Shown here one piece after another: positions 14,231 to 21,835 of a stretch of 25,321 bases of DNA (position 1 is its first letter; the number at the start of each line of letters is the position of its first letter). This DNA comes from JBFHES01 sp041584015. GTDB lineage: Bacteria > Bacteroidota > Bacteroidia > Bacteroidales > M50B96. The notes under the pieces are model-generated. The model did no database searches, was not told the DNA's origin, and was given only the letters and a program-made list of their open reading frames with translations. Position numbers and translations under genes: made by a program. The DNA is taken from assembly GCA_041584015.1 (NCBI GenBank), contig JBFHES010000036.1:1-25321 (forward strand). Direction: 5' to 3'.

Positions 14231-14842
14231 ATGGAACAAATAATCACCTGGCTCCAAGTAAACTGGCTCGAGCTATTTGGAACAGTAGCGGCTCTCGCCT
14301 ATCTCTACTTTTCGATCAAGCAGAAAATTTGGCTATGGCCATTGGGAATTTTAACTTCCTTGGTGTACGTATTTATTTTCTTCAATGCCAAATTTTATGC
14401 GGATGCAGGTCTGAACTTTTATTATGTGATCATCAGCATCTATGGTTGGTATTTCTGGATGAATAGAAAAAGCAACTCAAAATCAGAATCCATCCCCATA
14501 AAACAAACGGATAAAAGATTAGCCTTACAGCTAACCGCAGCATCTATTGTTGTTTTTATTCTTATAGCTTTCATCCTTAAGAACTATACCGATTCAACTG
14601 TGCCTTATGGAGATGCATTCACCACTTCGCTGAGCATCATTGCTACATGGATGCTTGCCAAAAAAATATTAGAACAGTGGCTGGTCTGGATTGTTGTTGA
14701 TGCAGTATCTATGTTATTATACATCTACAAAGATTTACAAATTACTGCAGTTCTGTTTTTAGTATATACTGCTTTGGCGGTGTATGGATATTTTGAATGG
14801 AAAAAATCGCTGGCTCAAACCAAACCCGCCTATGACAATTAA
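14231..14842 (+). CDS. pnuC: PnuC-type nicotinamide riboside transporter
   Basis: This gene encodes 203 residues with about seven hydrophobic helices. The N-terminal segment 'WLELFGTVAALAYLYFSIKQ' followed by 'WLWPLGILTSLVYVFIFF' and the aromatic run 'YYVIISIYGWYFW' is characteristic of PnuC, which moves nicotinamide riboside across the inner membrane by facilitated diffusion. Trapping depends on phosphorylation inside the cell, which is supplied by the next gene. Its stop overlaps the start of that kinase gene by 11 bases, so translation is probably coupled. A polar stretch rich in Lys, Ser and Asn at about residues 79-95 is a cytoplasmic or periplasmic loop. The pairing with a kinase makes nicotinamide riboside a better guess than thiamine. 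Confidence 0.9.
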   Translation: MEQIITWLQVNWLELFGTVAALAYLYFSIKQKIWLWPLGILTSLVYVFIFFNAKFYADAGLNFYYVIISIYGWYFWMNRKSNSKSESIPIKQTDKRLALQLTAASIVVFILIAFILKNYTDSTVPYGDAFTTSLSIIATWMLAKKILEQWLVWIVVDAVSMLLYIYKDLQITAVLFLVYTALAVYGYFEWKKSLAQTKPAYDN

Positions 14843-15371
14843 TTATAATATCACCCGCATTGTTCTCACTGGTCCTGAATCAACAGGAAAAAGCACGCTT
14901 TCCAAACAGTTAGCCGATAAATACGAAACTGAGTTTATACCAGAATACGCAAGAACCTACATTGAGCAATTACACAGACCCTACGAATATGATGATTTGT
15001 GCAAGATTGCAAGCCAACAGATTCTTGACATTCATTACTACCAAGGTACGGCAAACGAGATTCTTTTCTTAGACACCTGGCTGCATATTACCAGAGTATG
15101 GTTTCTGGAAAAGTATGGGAAAGCACCCGAATGGCTGGACGATAACATTGATTCTATTCCAATGGATTTGTTCTTAGTTTGCTACCCGGACATGCCTTGG
15201 GAGCAAGATCCGGTAAGAGAGAATGAAGATAACCGCATGTATCTGTTTGATAAATACATTAAAGAAATTGAAGCAATTGGAACTCCCTTCGTCATCATAA
15301 AAGGGAACGGCAAAGAACGACTCCGAAATGCCTGTACAGCAATTGACGCATTCATGAAGGAAAGACAATAA
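14832..15371 (+). CDS. NadR-like nicotinamide riboside kinase
   Basis: This gene encodes 179 residues counted from the ATG at 14832; the frame also contains an ATG at 14784 within pnuC, rejected because it adds a non-homologous lead. The P-loop 'GPESTGKST' lies near residues 11-19. 'EYAR' follows at about 35-38 and 'LDTWLHITRVW' further on, both typical of the C-terminal kinase domain of NadR. The NMN adenylyltransferase domain and the helix-turn-helix of enterobacterial NadR are absent, so the protein should only convert nicotinamide riboside to NMN. Together with PnuC it forms an uptake-and-trap unit for NAD salvage. The 11-base overlap with pnuC in another frame supports tight co-expression. 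Confidence 0.88.
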   Translation: MTINYNITRIVLTGPESTGKSTLSKQLADKYETEFIPEYARTYIEQLHRPYEYDDLCKIASQQILDIHYYQGTANEILFLDTWLHITRVWFLEKYGKAPEWLDDNIDSIPMDLFLVCYPDMPWEQDPVRENEDNRMYLFDKYIKEIEAIGTPFVIIKGNGKERLRNACTAIDAFMKERQ

Positions 15372-15439
15372 CATTGTGCATGTAACTTCAAATTAAGAGA
15401 TACGTAAGACTAATATCGGTATTTAACTGCTTAATTGTT

Positions 15440-15447
15440 TAACTTTG
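15440..15447 (+). promoter_or_regulatory. Bacteroidota -7 box for ppa
   Basis: TAACTTTG followed by C fits the TAnnTTTG(C) consensus, 24 bases before the ATG at 15472. The 100-base gap after the kinase gene shows no terminator hairpin. Confidence 0.55.
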
Positions 15448-15471
15448 CAGCAAACTTGAAAACCACAAAAA

Positions 15472-16146
15472 ATGAAGAGTAATATAATGGATCAGATAGG
15501 TCGTTTAATGGGCCTAAGATATAAGTCGCATCCCTGGCACGGGATTGAGATTGGAGATGAAGCACCGAACGTAATCATGAGCTTTATTGAAATGGTACCA
15601 ACCGACACCGTAAAATATGAAGTTGACAAAGAGAGTGGATATTTACGTATTGACCGACCACAGCGTTTCTCCAATGTGATTCCAGCACTTTACGGGTTTA
15701 TTCCTCAAACCTATTGTGCCAGCAATGTTGCTAAGTTAAGCATTACAGCAACCGGAAGAGATGATATTGTTGGTGATTGCGACCCATTGGATATCTGCAT
15801 CCTAACAGAAAAGACCATCTCACATGGTAATATTCTTGCACGTGTTCGCCCGATTGGTGGATTCAGAATGATAGACGACAATGAAGCAGATGATAAGATT
15901 ATTGCCGTATTAAATAATGATGCTGTATATGCAGAATACAAAGACATTAGCGACGTACCTGAATTAGTGATTGAACGTTTGCGACATTATTTCCTGACCT
16001 ACAAAGACATGCCGGGTGGTGAAGCAAGAAATGCAGAAATCACACACATATATGGAACCGATGAGGCCAGAACAGTTATTAATGCCTCGCTTAAAGATTA
16101 CAAAAGCAAATTCACAAATTTAGAGTCGATGTTTGGTGAAGGTTAA
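15472..16146 (+). CDS. ppa: Inorganic pyrophosphatase, family I
   Basis: This gene encodes 224 residues. It hydrolyses pyrophosphate to phosphate in the cytoplasm and so pulls biosynthetic reactions forward. The family I signature 'GDCDPLDI' (about residues 103-110) supplies the three metal-binding aspartates. 'YGFIPQTYC' (about 73-81) and 'KYEVDKESG' (about 44-52) are further active-site motifs. The N-terminal 30 residues and a C-terminal helix extend beyond the E. coli enzyme (175 residues), as I expect for the longer Bacteroidota type. It has its own -7 box and is probably monocistronic, since the nitroreductase after it has a separate promoter. Confidence 0.93.
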   Translation: MKSNIMDQIGRLMGLRYKSHPWHGIEIGDEAPNVIMSFIEMVPTDTVKYEVDKESGYLRIDRPQRFSNVIPALYGFIPQTYCASNVAKLSITATGRDDIVGDCDPLDICILTEKTISHGNILARVRPIGGFRMIDDNEADDKIIAVLNNDAVYAEYKDISDVPELVIERLRHYFLTYKDMPGGEARNAEITHIYGTDEARTVINASLKDYKSKFTNLESMFGEG

Positions 16147-16181
16147 TACCCGAACAGGTGAATAAAGAAAAGTAAACATTG

Positions 16182-16215
16182 TCGTATCATCCCTGACTTT
16201 GCAGGAATGATACGA
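16182..16215. promoter_or_regulatory. Dyad enclosing the nitroreductase -7 box
   Basis: TCGTATCAT (16182-16190) pairs with ATGATACGA (16207-16215), and after one C-A mismatch CCTG (16192-16195) pairs with CAGG (16202-16205), leaving the six-base loop ACTTTG. The near-consensus -7 box TGACTTTG (16194-16201) spans the loop and inner stem. The dyad ends 11 bases before the ATG at 16227. It has no T-tract, so it is not a typical terminator. An operator for a dimeric repressor is the best guess. Confidence 0.55.
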
Positions 16216-16226
16216 TTACAAACTAC

Positions 16227-16769
16227 ATGAGCAAACTACTCCAACTAATTCAATCTCGTCAAAGCGACCGTAAATATTCAAACAAGGCGGTTGAGCAAGA
16301 AAAGCTAGAGTTGATTTTAGAATCAGCGCGACTGGCTCCTTCTGCTTGTAACTCGCAACCCTGGAAGTTTGTTGTTGTTACCGATGCCGCTCTTAAACTA
16401 GAAGTAGCAAAAGCTACGCACAGCAGCATTATCGGCTTAAACAAATTTGCCCCCCAAGCACCTGTACTCATTGTTATTGTTCTTGAAAAACCCAAGATGG
16501 TAACTCAAATTGGCGGTGCTATAAAAAATAAAGAATATCCACTTATTGATATTGGTATTGCTGCCGAGCACATATGCCTGATGGCGGAAGAGCAAGGTTT
16601 GGGTTCTTGTATGCTGGGTTGGTACGACGAGAAGAAGATCCAAAAATTACTTAATATCCCTCCCAACAAACGAATTGGCTTGGTTATTACTCTGGGTTAT
16701 CCTGATGGTAAAAAGCGAAAGAAGATCAGAAAGAATGAAAATGAAGTAATTTCCTGGAACAAGTACTAA
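16227..16769 (+). CDS. Nitroreductase-family oxidoreductase
   Basis: This gene encodes 180 residues, the short form of the FMN-dependent nitroreductase family (NAD(P)H-dependent reduction of nitro groups, quinones or similar acceptors, as a homodimer in the cytoplasm). The FMN-binding start 'RQSDRKYS' is at about residues 11-18, 'APSACNSQPWKF' at about 37-48, and the second FMN/dimer motif 'DIGIAAEHICLMAEEQGLGS' at about 109-128. 'TLGYPD' near 155 closes the active site. The C-terminus is very basic. The natural substrate is not visible from sequence. It converges on the RNase Z gene with 19 bases between the stops and no clear terminator. Its promoter sits inside a strong dyad, suggesting regulated, perhaps stress-responsive, expression. 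Confidence 0.88.
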   Translation: MSKLLQLIQSRQSDRKYSNKAVEQEKLELILESARLAPSACNSQPWKFVVVTDAALKLEVAKATHSSIIGLNKFAPQAPVLIVIVLEKPKMVTQIGGAIKNKEYPLIDIGIAAEHICLMAEEQGLGSCMLGWYDEKKIQKLLNIPPNKRIGLVITLGYPDGKKRKKIRKNENEVISWNKY

Positions 16770-16788
16770 ACAGTAAAACAGATCTTCA

Positions 16789-17700
16789 CTAAAGTTTTAT
16801 CACCAAATTATCTTCGGCCAAAACGGTATTTTCAAATACGGCAGCTGCTTCTTTAAGAAAAGCCTGTACTCGTTTGTATCGAGGCGAGAAATGTCCAATC
16901 ACCAACTTATCCACTTTTGCTAAATATGCTACTCTGGCTGCTTGTCGTGCTGTAGAATGGAAAGATTGTTTAGCTAAGTCAGCTGCATCCTCAAGGAAAG
17001 TAGCTTCGTGATAGAGCAAATCAACATTTTTGATCTGTTTTAAGAACTTTTCTGAATAGGCAGTATCGCTGCAAAATGCAAATGATCTTGATTTGTGCGT
17101 TGCCTGTGTTAATCGACTATTTGGAACAATCTTACCATCACTAGTAACAAAATCATTTCCTTCTTTAATGCTTAGAATCTCCTTAATTGAAAGTTCATAA
17201 ACATCAATCATTTCCTTAATAATATTTAGCTCCATTGGCTTTTCACGAAACAGAAAGCCATAAGTCGTAATGCGATGCTTTAATGGTATCGACTCAACTG
17301 TTATATGTTTATCCTCAAAAATCACCGATGATTCCTTTCCATCAATAACATGAAAACACAACTCATATGGCAACTGATCGCCAACTGCATCAAATAAATT
17401 GCGAACAATGTTCTCTAAGCCTTCCGGTGAATAAATGTGCAACGGACTTTTTCGTCCAAGTAAGCTAAAGGTAGAGAGCAAGCCAAACAGTCCGAAAAAA
17501 TGATCGCCATGTAGATGACTAATGAAGATGTGATTCAGTTTACCAAACTTAATCTTATTATTGCGCAACTGCACCTGTGTACCTTCACCACAGTCTATTA
17601 AAAAAAACCGCTCACGTGCATTCAGCACATGAGCGGTCGGATATCTTTTCGATGTGGGAAAAGCTGAACTGCTTCCCAAAATTGTCAATGAAAAATTCAC
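16789..17700 (-). CDS. rnz: Ribonuclease Z
   Basis: This gene encodes 303 residues. It cuts the 3' trailer from tRNA precursors. It has a metallo-beta-lactamase fold with the zinc motif 'HLHGDH' at residues 62-67. 'FCSDTAYSE' lies at about 208-216, 'LYHEATFLED' shortly after it with the flexible-arm-adjacent 'SFHSTARQAA', and 'IGHFSPRYK' near 269-277 supplies the last histidine. The phosphate-binding 'PTSKRYPTA' at the N-terminus is typical of the short (RNase ZS) form. The start is a GTG (17698-17700); no ATG is available in frame nearby and the N-terminus fits the family. It lies 18 bases after the STAS gene, as the last gene of the rpsA operon. Confidence 0.93.
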   Translation of the reverse strand: MNFSLTILGSSSAFPTSKRYPTAHVLNARERFFLIDCGEGTQVQLRNNKIKFGKLNHIFISHLHGDHFFGLFGLLSTFSLLGRKSPLHIYSPEGLENIVRNLFDAVGDQLPYELCFHVIDGKESSVIFEDKHITVESIPLKHRITTYGFLFREKPMELNIIKEMIDVYELSIKEILSIKEGNDFVTSDGKIVPNSRLTQATHKSRSFAFCSDTAYSEKFLKQIKNVDLLYHEATFLEDAADLAKQSFHSTARQAARVAYLAKVDKLVIGHFSPRYKRVQAFLKEAAAVFENTVLAEDNLVIKL

Positions 17701-17718
17701 CTTAACTATGAATAAATC

Positions 17719-18063
17719 CTAATGGTTGTTAAGCATGCTAACTGCTTCATCCATGGTGTCTGCAATCTTCAATACAGTATGTAATTGAGAGATTTTAACC
17801 AGACGCTCTACCTCAGAATTTAAACCTGTTGCGACAAATGTTCCGTTTGCATTCTTACATAGCCTGTTGGCTACAAGTATGGCACTTAACCCTGATGAAT
17901 CACAATATTGACAACTACTGATATCAAGAATCATGTTACGTTCACCTTTACCGGCAACCATTACTAATTCTGACTTTAAATCAGGTGCAACATTTGTATC
18001 AAGCTTATCGCTTAGAACACTAATCTTAGTGTAATTTTCCTGTTTTTCAATTTTTACTTCCAT
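17719..18063 (-). CDS. STAS-domain anti-sigma factor antagonist
   Basis: This gene encodes 114 residues in one STAS domain. The pattern is a strand-rich start, a helix around 'APDLKSELV', a central strand 'NMILDIS', and the signature 'YCDSSGLSAIL' (residues 53-63). One of the two serines there (Ser56 or Ser57) is the expected phosphorylation site for a serine kinase/anti-sigma factor. In Firmicutes such proteins release sigma factors by partner switching; no cognate kinase or phosphatase is in this window. It lies 6 bases after the rpsA stop and 18 bases before rnz, so its expression should follow ribosomal protein S1. Its real partner is unknown. Confidence 0.88.
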   Translation of the reverse strand: MEVKIEKQENYTKISVLSDKLDTNVAPDLKSELVMVAGKGERNMILDISSCQYCDSSGLSAILVANRLCKNANGTFVATGLNSEVERLVKISQLHTVLKIADTMDEAVSMLNNH

Positions 18064-18069
18064 CGAAGA

Positions 18070-20052
18070 CTATTTTTTGTTTTCTCTCTCATCAAGTTTC
18101 CTTCTGGCTTCTTCTTCCAGTTCGGATTTTAGAGCTGCGAGACCTGCAATGTCACCAAAGGTAGTTTTCTCCATGTTATCGGACAAATTCTTAGCACCTT
18201 TTTTAGCTGAACGATCTTGTGTTTTCTTCTGTGACTTCTCTTCTCCTCTCTTTACATCTTCAAATATACGACTATGTGAGAGAATAATCTTCTTATTGGT
18301 CTTTGAAAATTCAATTACCTTGAATTGTAATTTCTCTTCAACTTTAGCTTGAGCTCCGTCTTCTTTAACAAGGTGACGTGGAGTAGCAAAACCTTCAACA
18401 CCGTAAGGAAGGGCAATAATAGCACCTTTGTCAAAAATCTCAACAATTGTTCCTTCGTGAATTGAATCTACACTAAAGATAGTTTCAAATACTTCCCATG
18501 GATTCTCTTCAAGCTGCTTGTGACCTAGACTCAAACGACGATTTTCTTTGTCGATATCTAACACAACCACTTCAATTTCTTCTCCAATAGCAGTAAATTC
18601 AGCTGGATGCTTAATTTTCTTAGTCCAAGATAAATCAGAAATATGGATCAAACCATCAACACCTTCTTCAATCTCAACGAAAATACCGAAACCAGTGAAA
18701 TTACGAACTTTAGCAGTATGCTTAGTTGTAAGTCCATAACGCTCTTCAATTTTCTCCCATGGATCATCCTTAAGCTGCTTGATACCTAATGACATCTTGC
18801 GCTCGTCGCGATCTAAAGTTAAAATAACAGCATCAACACTATCACCAACTTTCATGAATTCCTGTGCACTGCGTAAATGCTGTGACCAAGACATTTCTGA
18901 AACGTGGATAAGTCCTTCAACTCCGGTTGCAATCTCAACGAATGCACCATAGTCAGCCATTACTACAACTTTACCAGTTACTTTATCACCAACTTTTAGT
19001 TCAGTGTTTAAAGAATCCCATGGATGAGGAGTAAGTTGTTTTAGACCTAGAGCAATACGTTTCTTTGAATCATCAAAGTCAAGAATTACAACGTTTAGTT
19101 TCTGATCTAATTCAACAATCTCTTCAGGATGATTTACACGGCCCCATGATAGGTCAGTAATGTGGATCAATCCGTCAACACCACCAAGGTCGATAAATAC
19201 ACCATAAGATGTAATATTCTTAACAGTACCTTCAAGTACTTGTCCTTTTTCGAGTTTAGCAATAATTTCTTTCTTCTGCTGCTCGAGTTCTTCTTCAATA
19301 AGAGCTTTATGAGAAACAACAACGTTTCTGAATTCCTGGTTGATTTTCACAACTTTGAATTCCATTGTTTTGTTAACATAAGCATCATAATCACGAATAG
19401 GCTTCACATCAATCTGTGATCCTGGTAAGAACGCTTCAATTCCAAAAACGTCTACAATCATACCACCTTTAGTACGACACTTAATGAAACCTTTGATAAT
19501 TTCATCAGTTTCTAAGGCAGAATTCACACGATCCCATGAGCGAAGAGCTCTTGCTTTTTTGTGAGAAAGTAATAATTGACCTGATCTGTCTTCCTGGCTT
19601 TCAACGTATACTTCTACGGTGTCACCTGGAGCAAGCTCAGGATTGTAACGGAATTCGTTTAAACTGATTACACCTTCAGATTTGTAACCAATATTAATAA
19701 CAACTTCACGCTTGTTCATTGTTACAACCTTACCATCAACAACTTCAAGTTCTTGAACAGTTGACAAAGTGTTGTTATACAATTCTTCTAATTCAGTTCG
19801 TTGAGTCTTTGAGAAATTATCTACATCACTTGTAAACGCATCCCAATCAAATTCATCAACTGGTACATTCTTCATACCATCATCTGCTTTAACTTCTTCT
19901 ACTACAACTTCAGCGGCAGCTTCTTTTGGAGCAGCTTCTTTAACTGTCTCAACTTTTTCAGTTTGAACCTCGACAGCTTCTTTTTTAGCTTCTACACCTT
20001 CTGTTCCTTCAACAGCTTGTTCGTTTAAGGTGTTCTCGTTTTCTTTAACCAT
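18070..20052 (-). CDS. rpsA: 30S ribosomal protein S1
   Basis: This gene encodes 660 residues. It binds mRNA at the small subunit and is important where Shine-Dalgarno pairing is little used. Six S1 repeats are visible: about 95-170, 180-255, 270-345, 355-430, 445-515 and 530-600. Repeats three to five carry the standard '(Y/F)G(V/A/I)F(V/I)(D/E)' and 'GL(I)H(I/V)S/T' motifs, and repeats one, two and six are more divergent, as in other S1 proteins. An N-terminal extension of about 85 residues is rich in Ala, Glu, Lys and Val and should be disordered. The C-terminus is a Lys/Glu-rich tail. It leads an operon with the STAS and RNase Z genes and has a -7 box about 49 bases upstream. Confidence 0.96.
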   Translation of the reverse strand: MVKENENTLNEQAVEGTEGVEAKKEAVEVQTEKVETVKEAAPKEAAAEVVVEEVKADDGMKNVPVDEFDWDAFTSDVDNFSKTQRTELEELYNNTLSTVQELEVVDGKVVTMNKREVVINIGYKSEGVISLNEFRYNPELAPGDTVEVYVESQEDRSGQLLLSHKKARALRSWDRVNSALETDEIIKGFIKCRTKGGMIVDVFGIEAFLPGSQIDVKPIRDYDAYVNKTMEFKVVKINQEFRNVVVSHKALIEEELEQQKKEIIAKLEKGQVLEGTVKNITSYGVFIDLGGVDGLIHITDLSWGRVNHPEEIVELDQKLNVVILDFDDSKKRIALGLKQLTPHPWDSLNTELKVGDKVTGKVVVMADYGAFVEIATGVEGLIHVSEMSWSQHLRSAQEFMKVGDSVDAVILTLDRDERKMSLGIKQLKDDPWEKIEERYGLTTKHTAKVRNFTGFGIFVEIEEGVDGLIHISDLSWTKKIKHPAEFTAIGEEIEVVVLDIDKENRRLSLGHKQLEENPWEVFETIFSVDSIHEGTIVEIFDKGAIIALPYGVEGFATPRHLVKEDGAQAKVEEKLQFKVIEFSKTNKKIILSHSRIFEDVKRGEEKSQKKTQDRSAKKGAKNLSDNMEKTTFGDIAGLAALKSELEEEARRKLDERENKK

Positions 20053-20101
20053 TTAAAAATTAATAAATTAATAAATTAGACATTATATATTTAATCGCGT
20101 G

Positions 20102-20109
20102 CAAACATA
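20102..20109 (-). promoter_or_regulatory. Bacteroidota -7 box for rpsA
   Basis: Read on the minus strand this is TATGTTTG followed by C, a full match to TAnnTTTG(C). It lies 49 bases before the rpsA ATG. The leader between them is very AT-rich and contains an 8-base tandem repeat (ATTAATAA, about 20060-20079). The rest of the gap to 20296 shows no gene. Confidence 0.6.
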
Positions 20110-20296
20110 GGATTTTATTTTAAATAAAAAACATCTTAACGTGTTAATTTTCATCACTTACGCAAATAAATACAGGTCGTATTATTTTGGAATTATAGAG
20201 GTGAGAATACACGATAAGTCTTTCAGGGGAAATAAGATATACTTCAACCCACAATTGTCAGCATGAGAAGCCTTTGATAAGAAGAATAAAACAGTC

Positions 20297-21826
20297 CTAA
20301 TCCTTCCTTTCCGGAGGCTTCATTTTAAATATTGCCTTGAGTTTGGTTGCAGGATCGTTTGAAACAATAAACAGCTTATTGTTCTCGGGCAATTGCTCTT
20401 CCTTTTCCTTTTGCAATTTCGGAGAGAAATAGACAAAACTCCAGGACAACATTAACAGCATTGAGATGGGCATTTGTCCCAAAATTCCATTTCCATAACT
20501 GGCAGCCATAATCCCAAAAAAGCCCGATATAAGCGCCAACATAATAAATATCAATTCCAGATCGTGTAGCCGTTTCCACACCATTGCTGACGATTTTATG
20601 AGCGTATAGAATAAAATAAACAAATGTAAAAGCAGTCCTACGACGCCCATTTCTGCCCATATTTTCACATACCAGCTATCGGTAGGTGTTTGTGCCAAAA
20701 ATGTATTTGGGCTGAAACGCAAGCCCCAATTACCTGCCGATCCAATACCTCCTCCAAACGGTCGTGACGCAAGGTAAACTTTTAACTTCTTTTGATTCTC
20801 TATTCTCACTTGCAACGACGCGTCATTAGGGTCAAGAGCTGTCCTCATACGTCTTACCTGATCAACGTTCTGCGCGATGGTAGTATACTTTAGAAAGGAG
20901 AAGACCAAAAAGCCAAAAACCAATCCAATGGCAAAAATTTTAAAATTTCGACTCAAGAATAAAAACAAAAAGAATCCCATTGCTGGTACGGCTAACGCTC
21001 CCCTGGTTCCGGAAAGAAACATCCCAATCAGGTTAATAAATGATAAAACGCCAAACAACAGTCGCTTTTTATTGGTTCCCGGACCAATTGCTATGATGGC
21101 AAAAACAGTAGAACTATAGGCCATTAAAGCACCGAAGGTACCTGCATCGTATAAACTAAAAGCCCTGAGCTTTCCGAATAGTACGTGCGTAATATGTCCT
21201 CCAGCATCAAGCCAGCGTTGTTCAAAAGGATCGGGACCTATACTAATTTGCTGAAAACCTTTTGCAAATGCGACCAGCGACAGAATCATCCATATTTTAA
21301 AAAAGATATCAAGGTCTTTCAACTTTGTAAAGGCCATAGCTGCCAGAGGAATAAGTAAGACCTGATAAAAAGCAATACCACGCATGGCATAAAACCAGGC
21401 AGCAGCACTTACTGCTTCAGGATTTACAAGTTCGAAAAAGGCATAGGCCATCCATACTATAGACAGTGTAGTAAGGTAATATTTGGCGGGGGTCCAATCG
21501 GTATCTTTCCAACCAAGCAGGAATAAATTGGCAAGCCCAAGAATTAACAAAAAATCGGTAGCAAGTCCCCATGGCACTGCAAGGTACCGAGCCAGTCCGC
21601 TCACAAAGAATGAGAATGCATACGCCACAATTATAGCAAAACGTGGATTCATAAAAATACGCACCACACCATAAAAGATAAATGGTAAGACCAAAAATAT
21701 AGCAGCAACAGTAATTCCCTTCTTCGCTATAATAATAGAAGCCACAAATATGATATATAGAATCATTCCAGCCACTATCGGCTTTCTAGCCAAAACATAT
21801 CCGGTGTCGCGAAAATGGTCACTCAT
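20297..21826 (-). CDS. O-antigen ligase/polymerase-like membrane protein
   Basis: This gene encodes 509 residues counted from the ATG at 21824-21826; a TTG two codons upstream is less likely. About 11-12 hydrophobic helices are visible, with a large periplasmic loop of about 90 residues near the last third. That loop contains the basic stretch 'QVRRMRTALDPNDASLQVR', 'FGGGIGS' and a 'TDSWYVKIWAEMG' motif, the pattern of the O-antigen ligase/Wzy superfamily. 'SGTRGAL' precedes it, also typical. It could polymerise polysaccharide repeat units (Wzy) or ligate the chain to a carrier (WaaL); sequence alone does not decide. The C-terminal 50 residues are charged and cytoplasmic. It starts 9 bases after the flippase gene and is the last gene of the operon. 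Confidence 0.8.
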   Translation of the reverse strand: MSDHFRDTGYVLARKPIVAGMILYIIFVASIIIAKKGITVAAIFLVLPFIFYGVVRIFMNPRFAIIVAYAFSFFVSGLARYLAVPWGLATDFLLILGLANLFLLGWKDTDWTPAKYYLTTLSIVWMAYAFFELVNPEAVSAAAWFYAMRGIAFYQVLLIPLAAMAFTKLKDLDIFFKIWMILSLVAFAKGFQQISIGPDPFEQRWLDAGGHITHVLFGKLRAFSLYDAGTFGALMAYSSTVFAIIAIGPGTNKKRLLFGVLSFINLIGMFLSGTRGALAVPAMGFFLFLFLSRNFKIFAIGLVFGFLVFSFLKYTTIAQNVDQVRRMRTALDPNDASLQVRIENQKKLKVYLASRPFGGGIGSAGNWGLRFSPNTFLAQTPTDSWYVKIWAEMGVVGLLLHLFILFYTLIKSSAMVWKRLHDLELIFIMLALISGFFGIMAASYGNGILGQMPISMLLMLSWSFVYFSPKLQKEKEEQLPENNKLFIVSNDPATKLKAIFKMKPPERKD

Positions 21827-21835
21827 GTGCAATGA

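Noticed and set aside
14784..14831. Longer NadR-like kinase starting inside pnuC
   Set aside because: The extra 16 residues are the pnuC coding sequence in another frame; the ATG at 14832 directly precedes the conserved kinase start.
19162..19419. 85-codon plus-strand frame opposite rpsA
   Set aside because: It is antisense to a clearly coding S1 domain, with low-complexity Phe/Asn/Leu content typical of a shadow frame.
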